Shown here: positions 42,501 through 49,786 of the stretch, in pieces | How the letters are laid out: each line of letters begins with the position of its first letter | Numbering within the stretch: the stretch's first letter is position 1 | NCBI RefSeq assembly: GCF_003149455.1 | Contig: NZ_QFFK01000004.1 | Location: 310,001-374,000 of the forward strand | DNA: 64,000 nt | Origin: Chitinophaga deserti | Lineage (GTDB): Bacteria > Bacteroidota > Bacteroidia > Chitinophagales > Chitinophagaceae | Direction: 5' to 3' | The notes under the pieces: generated by a model | What the model was told of the DNA's origin: nothing | The model's input: the letters and a program-made list of their open reading frames with translations, nothing else | Database searches by the model: none | Made by a program: the position numbers and the translations under genes

Positions 42501-44770
42501 TCCAGCGCCTGTCCCAGTTGCTCCACCACATTCCCATACTGCAGCCATTGCAGGTAACCCGGCACTACTTCCTCCGTTTCCGCATCCGTAGCGGGGATCA
42601 ACGGTTTCAGGGAAAGCAGCCGCTCTATGAGGGTACGCACCGGCACACCGGCAGAATCGGTTTCCCCGGCATGGGTGTCATGGAATTCCTGCAGCAGCTG
42701 CAACTGACGGCGCAGGTTATGTAATAATGCATCCCGCTTAACAGTGATGGAATGAAGATCGGTATCCGGCTTCAGGGCCGCTTCGTAACAGCCTTTCAGG
42801 TCTTTTATAAAAGCCCGTTTATCACCCTGACTGTCATGTATATACGAACAAAGCTCAGAAAGCCCCTGCTGCTGCAGGCGGTGAAACACCACATCGAGCG
42901 CAGCGCGCTTCTCGCATACAAACAGCACCTTTTTACCCCGCGCTACAAAATCTGCGATGAGGTTGGTGATGGTCTGGCTTTTACCGGTGCCCGGAGGGCC
43001 CTGGATGATATAGCTTTCTCCTTCGCGGGCCTGCAGGATGGCACGCGTCTGGGTAGGATCGGCCTGTATCACATGGAACCATTCTTCAGGAAGCGCGGGC
43101 AGTTCCGTTTCTTCCTGCAATGGCCGGGGTTGGTCACTGAAGAGATGATCGAACACGCCGTGGCGGTGGTGCTGCTCAATGGCGGCGTTATAGTCGCGCA
43201 CGAGGCTCATCTTCTTGTAATTGAAATTCCCCAGCACCATCTGGCAGGTATCAAACTCCCAGCGGTAAGGGTTGGCTTCCGCTTCGGCCCACTCAAACAA
43301 TTCCTTTTCCGTTACTTCATCTTTCTCAGGGGCAGGCTCCTGTGGCTTTGGCACTTCGGCACCAGCCGTCTTCTTCCGGTATTGTTCCGCAGTTTCCCTT
43401 GCTTCTTTGTAAATGAGGCGGATGCGTGGCTTGCGGAGGTATTGCAGCACAATTCCCCTGTTGGCACCTTCCACCTGGCGGCGGATGTGTTCGCAGAAGG
43501 TTTCCGGCGTCATCTCTTCGAGGTCCACGCTGTCGGGCAGCTCTATGCCGAAGAGTTCACGCAAACGGTTCGCCAGCACAGGGTTTACTTCTGCATTATT
43601 ATCGGTAACGGTGAGTACGTATTGATCGCCACCGGTTTGTTTCTTCTTCTTCAATTCAACTGGCAGCAGTAAAAGCGGACTGTGAATGGTTTCCTGCGGA
43701 TCTTCCGTGAGGTTATGCCATTTCAGGAATGCCACTACCAGCTTCAGTTGTGAGAAACCAAATTCCTGCACATCACGCTGCGCTTCCAGCCTGATCTTGT
43801 TGAGAACGGGCGGGAGGTAGGGATGATCTTCGAAGCGGAGATATTTATTCAGGGGCAGATCGCCCATGGCAATTACTTTGGCTTCGATATCACTGTTCCA
43901 GGTAAAAAGCAGTTCAGACCGGATGCTCTGGTGATGCAGTACCATGGGCACGCTGCCGAAGGTAAGGTTGGCGAAGCGGGAATTGGCTTTATAGAACAGC
44001 AGCCTGTTACGGCGGCTGATATCGAATAAACGGTTACGGAGTTTATGGAGGATGAACTGCTGCTTCTCACTCCGGTCGTGCGTAACCCATCCTGCCACCT
44101 GTGCCAGATCGGTTTGCTTTTCGGGATCAAAGTCGCGGTAGTTTTCGAGGCGGTGGATGGCTTCCTGCAGATCGCGGGTGCGCTGGCTGCGTTCCAGCTC
44201 CGTCATTTCCGTGATGAGGGTACCCAGGGCAGGGTGCAGGGCTTTATGGAGAAGAGGACGCTCCCGCTGGGCTACCAGCACGGGCAGGTTGAGCGGGTCG
44301 TAAAGGTCGAGTCCGAGGGCAAGGCTTGCCAGCACAAGTCCCAGGCAGAAGATGTCAGTCTGCTCATCATGATGCCCCAGCAGCATTTCGTAACTGCGGT
44401 ATCCGGGGATGTAGGCGGCGTGGCGCAGGGGTTTATCCGTATCGGTATGAACCCGGAGGGATTCAGCGGCCTGTCCTTCCGGGAGCCTCACTTTATCGAT
44501 CACCTCAAAATTAGGATTGTGCCCGTCGAACAGCGCCTGCACTTTCCCGGAGGCATCCAGTGGCGGATGTGCCGCGGAAGCATCGAGCAGGAGGGTCCGG
44601 GCGGTGGCGAGGATGGTGGTATCGTTGCCGAAAGGGGCCACCATGCCTTCGTTATGCAGGGCCTGCACATCGCGGAATAGCGGCAATACTGCCGCAATAA
44701 CATCGTCGGTGGTGTATGGCCCGTGCTGAAAAGCAGTTTGCAGGAACTGCCGGAAAGAGATCGTCGTCAA
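39593..44770 (-). CDS. Pseudokinase-DUF4011-SF1 helicase-nuclease-like-WGR protein
   Basis: 1725 residues. Order: a protein-kinase-like region (about 25-212) keeping LHNEG, a YRSYEMLLGHHDEQTDIFCLGLVL block (like the P-E and D-x-W region) but lacking HRD and DFG, so a probable pseudokinase; DUF4011 (about 235-470, LRNRLFDISRRNRLLFY); helicase core with Walker A GPPGTGKSQ (591-599), a long helical insert (about 680-1110), Walker B IFDEASQ (Asp1199, Glu1200), GDEKQMPP (1223-1230), QGDERDIIILSV and NVIFSRARRH; an MTES_1575/Vsr-like fold (about 1533-1636) with altered catalytic residues (Ser1565, Gln1582); and a WGR domain (about 1655-1720). Related DUF4011-helicase-Vsr proteins (Hhe) are reported anti-phage factors. 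Monocistronic, with its own promoter and terminator. Confidence 0.85.
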   Translation of the reverse strand: MTTISFRQFLQTAFQHGPYTTDDVIAAVLPLFRDVQALHNEGMVAPFGNDTTILATARTLLLDASAAHPPLDASGKVQALFDGHNPNFEVIDKVRLPEGQAAESLRVHTDTDKPLRHAAYIPGYRSYEMLLGHHDEQTDIFCLGLVLASLALGLDLYDPLNLPVLVAQRERPLLHKALHPALGTLITEMTELERSQRTRDLQEAIHRLENYRDFDPEKQTDLAQVAGWVTHDRSEKQQFILHKLRNRLFDISRRNRLLFYKANSRFANLTFGSVPMVLHHQSIRSELLFTWNSDIEAKVIAMGDLPLNKYLRFEDHPYLPPVLNKIRLEAQRDVQEFGFSQLKLVVAFLKWHNLTEDPQETIHSPLLLLPVELKKKKQTGGDQYVLTVTDNNAEVNPVLANRLRELFGIELPDSVDLEEMTPETFCEHIRRQVEGANRGIVLQYLRKPRIRLIYKEARETAEQYRKKTAGAEVPKPQEPAPEKDEVTEKELFEWAEAEANPYRWEFDTCQMVLGNFNYKKMSLVRDYNAAIEQHHRHGVFDHLFSDQPRPLQEETELPALPEEWFHVIQADPTQTRAILQAREGESYIIQGPPGTGKSQTITNLIADFVARGKKVLFVCEKRAALDVVFHRLQQQGLSELCSYIHDSQGDKRAFIKDLKGCYEAALKPDTDLHSITVKRDALLHNLRRQLQLLQEFHDTHAGETDSAGVPVRTLIERLLSLKPLIPATDAETEEVVPGYLQWLQYGNVVEQLGQALEETGAEPVFASHPLSRVHESIFSSPQPIATLKQLTGNSIALLETLESAREHAGKLNELKALVLQATLLLPLANAGLLRLVDPQHPDAITFERRLAEVKALQKVAEQATAQNTGWHQKFSVEDTLAGIEIARRYEDSFWRFLSGQWRRLKKALNTQYDFSARTVPPSAVTVLEQLRAEYEAVHNATQARKALETDYQISQIEMTWLAVERLRSKLNEPSLQYLLHHPQASDTVRTLAALQEPLLKLETLLSQTLADPAPQPFGELADLLESIRLNAPALEELLPVMGNYTALPADFKSALRRLPWTPGELEAGMAGKSLRQLYRSNKAFAQAGASAVEQAVATVKHCYSELLQLNAAYIRANIRRQFLDNVQRSQKTDETYMEGRRILENEFSKSMRYKSIRELCSRPSGKVLLDLKPVWLMSPLSVSDAFPLDQPFFDAVIFDEASQITLEEGVPALYRAPQTIIVGDEKQMPPTDFFSARTGDPDDLGADLVEDELLSADADSLLTQGARKMNSYLLGWHYRSHFETLISYSNHAFYDAALLTIPDRSEHAVQRQPISVAAPSDAMFNIKALFDRSISFHHIAQGVYAKRGNIAEATYIAHLVRELLSKKTKDSIGIVAFSQEQQGAINAALEKLAEQDPAFDDLLDEAVARTENGQFTGLFVKNLENVQGDERDIIILSVCYAPDARGKMSMHFGPINKKGGEKRLNVIFSRARRHMAIVSTIRHSQITNLYNPGANFLSRFLQYAEQVSTGNMKQARTVLDGLTTARPEGRFRSGDTVVLQEIREALEKEGLTVTEQVGQSGFRCSLAVKARPDDVQYALGIQVDDEAWYQHDNVLEQYYQRPAVMETFGWRTMTVYAKDWLSEPEKVTEDILKRLGKQATVNGNSPLKEDALPEGTVRLLSGEGKQEKFWEINASGAKIFIRHGKSGTKGQIEVKTCINEPDAEKEKEKAIAEKKAAGWRDMSAN

Positions 44771-44817
44771 AGTAAAAATTTAGCGCCTATGGCCGGGGGA
44801 TTCAGTTTCCGGCCGCT

Positions 44818-44825
44818 CAAAAATA
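44818..44825 (-). promoter_or_regulatory. -7 box of the giant helicase gene
   Basis: Minus-strand TATTTTTG matches TAnnTTTG about 48 bases upstream of the start codon; the -33 position reads only TTTTCTGA. Confidence 0.45.
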
Positions 44826-44955
44826 CCCATTTCCCCCGTGTCAGAAAACCTAAAACGCCTGCATTTTCCGCCTCCATGTAAATTCTTTCGGCTTCGTTGC
44901 ATCGCGTTGGGCCACGGTGGGCCGTCCGGCTAATTTGCATGAAAAAGAAACGGAT

Positions 44956-47124
44956 ATGAAAACGTTTTGCCTTTTATGCCTGACAGGGCTGTTAGCCACC
45001 TATAACGCCAACGCGCAGCAGATTATTGGCCGCGTGACAGACAAAAGCGGCCGTGGCCTCGAAGGGGCCAGCATATCCCTCATAGGTACGGCCGACGGCG
45101 CAACGGCAGACAGTACCGGCCGTTTCCGCTTCGGCACTGCTTCACATCCCCCTTACCGGCTGACCGTCAGCTACATCGGCTACAAAACCACCACAGCCGA
45201 TGCCAGCGCCGGTTCGGAAATCAAAATCGTGATGGGTAAAGACCCATCTACTTTACAGCCGGTGGTCATCTCCGCAGGGGCCTTTTCCGCCGGGGATAAA
45301 AACAAAGGTGCAGTCATGACCGCCATGGATGTGGTATCCGTAGCCGGAAACGGGGGCGATGTGGCCAATGCGGCCCGCACGCTTCCCGGGGCACAGCAGA
45401 TAGGTGAGCGCGAAGGCCTCTTTGTACGGGGAGGCGCCGGTTCAGAAACGCGCCAGTTTGTAGACGGAACCCTCGTTCCTTCTCCTTACTTCGCCTCCAT
45501 GCCCGGCCTGCCGCAGTTTAACCGGATATCCTCACCTTTCCTGTTCGATGGGATCGTTTTCAGCACGGGAGGATACTCCGCCGCATACGGACAAGGCCTC
45601 AGCGGCGCACTCATCCTCGAAACGCAGGACCTCCCCGAGAAATCATCCGCCGTAATCGGTATTTCGCCCATGGTGGCGGTAGCAGGCGTGCAGAAGCTGG
45701 CTAAGAACGGGAGGAGCAGTCTGGGCCTCAGCACCCGCTACATGACCTGGCACTACTACGCCAAAGCAGTACCGCAAAATCCCGAATATGCCACCGGCCC
45801 GGCCTATTCCATCACCGAAGCCAATTACAGGCAGAGAACAGGTAAAACCGGCATGTTGAAGGTTTACGCCAACTTCGGATACCATCAGGCTGAACTGTAC
45901 CGCGAAGACATTGACAGTGCGGCACTGCTCAACCGCTTTGCTTCTACAGACAGGAACCTCTACCTCAATATCAGCCACAGGAGCCGCCCCGGTAAAAACT
46001 ACCGCCTCGATCTGGGAGCTGCACTCAACTACAACAGCGCCGATATCAGCCGCGGCATGGTAAACCGTGATAAAACCACCACCCATCCGGAAGGCCCCGT
46101 CTTCGCCGGTAAGTTCAGCGAGTACCGCAGCCGTGAACGCTCTTTACAGGGGAAAGCCGTACTCACCCGTTACTTCGAAGGCGGGCACCTGGTTCTGGCA
46201 GGTGCGGAAGCGCAGATCGGGGAGATGGATGAACTGTATGCAGGATTCGCGGAAGGTGAATGGCGCCTGCATCATGCAGTGGCACTCCGTACAGGGGCAC
46301 GTTGGGAGTATAGCAGGCTTTCCGGTAAAGGGAACATAGCACCGCGTGTGAGCCTGGCCGTAAGAACCGGTACTTATTCCCAGATCAATGCCGCTTACGG
46401 TATTTACTACCAGCAGGCAGAAAGGCGCTGGCGGATGGAGGAACCCTCACTTCCGCAAGCCAAAGCATCGCATTACATCCTCAATTACACAAGGAAGGAA
46501 AACGGAAGGATCTTCAGGGCGGAAGGGTTCTACAAACAATACGACCGTCTCCTGAAAACATATCCTTCCACCAATATGAGCGGCAGCGGATATGCCAACG
46601 GACTGGAAATGTTCTGGCGGGATAAGAAGTCGGTTCCCAACTTCGATTACTGGATCAGCTACAGCTACCTCCATACCCGGCGCGATCATCTCGACTACCC
46701 GCTTCCGCTTCAACCTGATTTCGCAGCACCGCACACACTGTCGGTAGTAGCCAAACGGTTCTTCGAAAAGATAAGTACCAATGTAAACGTGTCGTGGTCC
46801 CTGGCGGCAGGGAGGCCCTACTACGATTTTACTCCTGACCATCAGATCCGCCAGCAGGGCACCACACGGGCGTATAACGTAGTGAACCTCGGCTTTGCAC
46901 ATATGCTGTCGCTCTTCCCGAAATGGAAGCAAAAAGACTTCACCGTAATTGCATCTGGCATCAACAATGTGCTGGGAACCAGGCAGGTGTTTGGTTATGA
47001 TTTCAGCTACAACGGACAAACGAAATCACCCATCACACTACCGGCTACACGTAATTACTTCATCGGCATATTTATGAGTCTGGGCATCGACCGGACGGAA
47101 GATTACCTCAACGATAATTTGTAA
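44956..47124 (+). CDS. TonB-dependent receptor with regulatory-like domain
   Basis: 722 residues from the ATG at 44956 (MKTFCLLCLTGLLATYNANAQQ); a start 13 codons upstream would put a polar stretch before the signal peptide. Carboxypeptidase-regulatory-like domain (IIGRVTDKSGRGLEGASISL...), plug with ARTLPGAQQIGEREGLFVRGG and FLFDGIVFSTGGYSAAYGQGLSGAL, then a barrel; of the short, non-SusC type. First gene of a five-gene unit ending in a LytS/LytTR pair, so its ligand may be sensed by or controlled through that pair. A TAATTTG sequence at 44931-44937 may be its -7 box. Confidence 0.9.
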   Translation: MKTFCLLCLTGLLATYNANAQQIIGRVTDKSGRGLEGASISLIGTADGATADSTGRFRFGTASHPPYRLTVSYIGYKTTTADASAGSEIKIVMGKDPSTLQPVVISAGAFSAGDKNKGAVMTAMDVVSVAGNGGDVANAARTLPGAQQIGEREGLFVRGGAGSETRQFVDGTLVPSPYFASMPGLPQFNRISSPFLFDGIVFSTGGYSAAYGQGLSGALILETQDLPEKSSAVIGISPMVAVAGVQKLAKNGRSSLGLSTRYMTWHYYAKAVPQNPEYATGPAYSITEANYRQRTGKTGMLKVYANFGYHQAELYREDIDSAALLNRFASTDRNLYLNISHRSRPGKNYRLDLGAALNYNSADISRGMVNRDKTTTHPEGPVFAGKFSEYRSRERSLQGKAVLTRYFEGGHLVLAGAEAQIGEMDELYAGFAEGEWRLHHAVALRTGARWEYSRLSGKGNIAPRVSLAVRTGTYSQINAAYGIYYQQAERRWRMEEPSLPQAKASHYILNYTRKENGRIFRAEGFYKQYDRLLKTYPSTNMSGSGYANGLEMFWRDKKSVPNFDYWISYSYLHTRRDHLDYPLPLQPDFAAPHTLSVVAKRFFEKISTNVNVSWSLAAGRPYYDFTPDHQIRQQGTTRAYNVVNLGFAHMLSLFPKWKQKDFTVIASGINNVLGTRQVFGYDFSYNGQTKSPITLPATRNYFIGIFMSLGIDRTEDYLNDNL

Positions 47125-47137
47125 CAAAACCCATAAC

Positions 47138-47758
47138 ATGAAAAAGATCATCACACTGGCTGCTGCGCTCTTTGTACTGATTACAGCGCACGCACAAAGC
47201 TCCCCGCTCGAAGGGGCCGTATCCCAACTGAATGCCGCACAAACACTGGCAGCTTACCAGGAACTGGCGAACACTTTCCAGCGGCAGGCTTCGACAGACG
47301 CTAAATCTTGGCTGCCCCTGTACTACGCCGCCGTCTGCAACATGAAGCTCGCCTTCCTGCAAAAAGAAAAGGCCATGGCATTGAGCGCCATAGCCGAAGA
47401 GCAGATCGTTAAAGCAGAAGCCCTCGTGCCTGCAGGTAACACCAAAGACCTGGCCGAGATCTACACTGTGAAGAGCTTCATAGAACGCAGCAGGGTAGAG
47501 GCCGACCCTATGAGCAACGGGCGCAAGTACGGGCCCATAGCGGGTAAGTACCTCGCCAAAGCCCGGCAGCTGGACCCTCAGAACCCGCGCGCCCTGTACC
47601 TCGACGGTCACATCAAGTACCACACACCAGCGCTGTGGGGCGGTGATAAAGACAAAGCCAAAGCACTGTTCTCCGAAGCCATGCAGCATTTCAACCAGCC
47701 ACCCGCATCCACTGTGGCGCCACAATGGGGCAAAGCCGACTGTCAGAAAATGTTGTAA
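47138..47758 (+). CDS. Exported helical-repeat protein
   Basis: 206 residues: signal peptide (about 1-19, ITLAAALFVLITAHA) and a helical-repeat mature part that reads like two to three TPRs (LPLYYAAVCNMKLAFLQKEKAMALSAIAEEQ; KYLAKARQLDPQNPRALYLDGHIKY). Periplasmic. Begins 13 bases after the receptor stop, so it is cotranscribed and may assist it. No specific family name known to me. Confidence 0.75.
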   Translation: MKKIITLAAALFVLITAHAQSSPLEGAVSQLNAAQTLAAYQELANTFQRQASTDAKSWLPLYYAAVCNMKLAFLQKEKAMALSAIAEEQIVKAEALVPAGNTKDLAEIYTVKSFIERSRVEADPMSNGRKYGPIAGKYLAKARQLDPQNPRALYLDGHIKYHTPALWGGDKDKAKALFSEAMQHFNQPPASTVAPQWGKADCQKML

Positions 47759-47806
47759 CCATTCACCGGGAGGGAGGCACGCCTTCCTCCCGTAATACGC
47801 CTTATC

Positions 47807-48007
47807 ATGAAAGCATCTACCGAACGCAAAATCATCCGCTGGATTCATATCCTCTTCAGCATTCCCATCGTAGGATTCATTTACGGTCCTGTAGCTGAGC
47901 TGCCCGAAGCTGCCAATGCAGTGCGCTTCCTGTTCTTCCCGGCCATTGTACTTTCCGGCTTATGGCTGTGGAAAGGCGCATGGATTAAAAAACACTTGTT
48001 AAATTAG
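47807..48007 (+). CDS. Small two-helix membrane protein
   Basis: 66 residues with two membrane segments (about 9-27 IRWIHILFSIPIVGFIYG and 39-58 VRFLFFPAIVLSGLWLWKG), a positively charged N-terminus and KKH tail. Sits between the exported repeat protein and the sensor kinase, 5 bases before the kinase start. Function unknown. Confidence 0.7.
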   Translation: MKASTERKIIRWIHILFSIPIVGFIYGPVAELPEAANAVRFLFFPAIVLSGLWLWKGAWIKKHLLN

Positions 48008-48012
48008 CAGCC

Positions 48013-49019
48013 ATGGAAGCCTTTCTCAGAAAATACGCCCTCCGCATCGCCATCACCGCCATGTTCGTGGTCATTGCCTGGACGATCCGCGAAGGCCTGC
48101 GCCCCATGCCCCTCTCACAGCATCTGCTGGGAAGCATTCCTGTCATTATCATCACTCAGTCATCTGGACGGTGCTCACCCTCATCCACCGCCTGCTCGAT
48201 AAGGTATTCCCTTTCACCAAAAGCGATGTAGGCCGTGTGTTCCTGCAGATCGCCATCGGCACCCTGCTTATCTGGGGCATCCGCAGCGCAGTGTTCTATG
48301 TAATCCAAAACTCCTTCCGGATCAATATCGACCCGCTCACCTCCGCCATGGTAGCCACCATCAATAACTTCGTGTCTATCACCATCAACATCGCCCTCAT
48401 CGGCCAGTATTACGCACGCCGCTGGAAAGAGGGGGTGGTCAAGGAAGAAAGGCTGGAGCGGGAGAAAACCCAGCTGCAGTTCCTACACCTTAAAAATCAG
48501 GTAGACCCGCATTTCCTGTTCAATGCATTTACCTCGCTGGACAGTCTCGTACAGTCTAACCCGCCACTGGCGTCCCAATTCATCCGCCATCTTTCCAAAG
48601 TATACCGCTATGCATTGCAGAACCGGGACAAGGATGTGGTGATGCTGGAAGCAGAACTGGAGATGCTGCAGCATTATATTGCTTTACAGAAAATACGATT
48701 TGGCACCTCGCTGGAGATTGATATTGAGATGAATGAAATGCCGGTGGAGAAGGGCATTGCGGCTGTCACACTTCAAATGCTGATAGACAATGCCATCAAA
48801 CACAACGAAGTACATGCGGATCATCCCTTACGGATCAGCATATACGTTAAAGACGATTACCTCGTTATATCGAACAACAAGCAGATCCGCAGGCAGTTGG
48901 CGGCTTCTGATAAACAAGGTCTTCAGCAGCTGAAGCAATTGTATACTTATCTTTCTGAGCGGGAAGTGAAGGTGGAAGAAGACGAAAACCGGTTTACCGT
49001 GGCACTGCCGCTGTTATAA
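48013..49019 (+). pseudogene. LytS-type sensor histidine kinase with one-base frameshift
   Basis: The N-terminal part (from ATG 48013, MEAFLRKYALRIAITAMF...) and the rest (frame of 48171-49019) belong to one kinase but lie in different frames. Reading ...PVIIIT to the ACT at 48154 and then continuing at TCA 48156 gives SVIWTVLTLIHRLLDK, restoring a membrane segment; one base appears to be lost near 48154-48158. The kinase core is intact: His codon at 48510 in DPHFLFNAF, N-box MLIDNAIKHNEV. It is either a true disruption, a sequencing error, a ribosomal slip, or is rescued by initiation at GTG 48171. The partner response regulator follows 10 bases later. Confidence 0.75.
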
Positions 49020-49029
49020 AAACGAACCC

Positions 49030-49785
49030 ATGAGAATACTGATTCTGGAAGATGAACCGCTTGTAGCCACGCACCTGATAAAACTGGTAAAGGAGCTGGA
49101 ACCGGCATGGCAGATACTGGGCCCGGCAGCCAGTTTGCGGGAAGCCACGTTACTCATGCAGGCAGGGCCTGATCTGATTCTGGCAGACATCCAGTTGTCT
49201 GACGGCATCAGCCTCGACCTCTTCCATCACCTCCAGCCCGCCATACCCGTCATCTTCACCACTGCTTACGATCAGTACGCCATCCGCGCGTTTAAAATAA
49301 ACAGCATCGATTATCTGCTAAAACCCGTTGATCCCGAAGAGCTTGCCGCTGCCTTCCGTAAATACGCTTTACTGCGGGATAAATATGCCAGTCCGCAATT
49401 TATGGGGGAGATCATGCAGTTTGTACAGAACCAGCAGCAGAAGCAGCTTTTCAAGGAAACGTTTACCGTGCATTCCGGTAAAAACGTATACATGTTCCCG
49501 TTATCCGAGATAGCGGGCTTTTCTAAAAGTGAAGTAATATATCTCCATCATGCCGATGGCCGCCAGTGGATTACCGACTTCCGTTCCCTCGACGAGATCG
49601 AGGAGCTGCTGGACCCCGTGCAATGCTTTCGTGCCAACCGGCAGTTTATCGTGAACCGCGCATATCTCGCTGGTTTCAAAACAGACGATACCAGCCGCCT
49701 TACCTTACATTTCAAAGCAGTGAACCTGCCAGCCGTGATGGTTAGCAAGGATAAAGCCGCAGCGTTCCGCGCATGGCTTAGCTGA
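49030..49785 (+). CDS. LytTR-family response regulator
   Basis: 251 residues: receiver domain with Glu7/Asp8, phospho-acceptor Asp53 in LILADIQLSD and Lys98 in YLLKPVD; LytTR DNA-binding domain from about 145 (FTVHSGKNVYMFPLSEIAGF ... CFRANRQFIVNRAYL). Intact, although the kinase upstream is frameshifted. Probably regulates the receptor operon it belongs to. Its stop is 1 base from the stop of the convergent ABC gene. Confidence 0.94.
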   Translation: MRILILEDEPLVATHLIKLVKELEPAWQILGPAASLREATLLMQAGPDLILADIQLSDGISLDLFHHLQPAIPVIFTTAYDQYAIRAFKINSIDYLLKPVDPEELAAAFRKYALLRDKYASPQFMGEIMQFVQNQQQKQLFKETFTVHSGKNVYMFPLSEIAGFSKSEVIYLHHADGRQWITDFRSLDEIEELLDPVQCFRANRQFIVNRAYLAGFKTDDTSRLTLHFKAVNLPAVMVSKDKAAAFRAWLS

Positions 49786-49786
49786 T

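Noticed and set aside
42752..43672. 306-codon plus-strand frame
   Set aside because: Lies wholly opposite the giant helicase gene; composition is typical of a shadow frame in GC-rich DNA.
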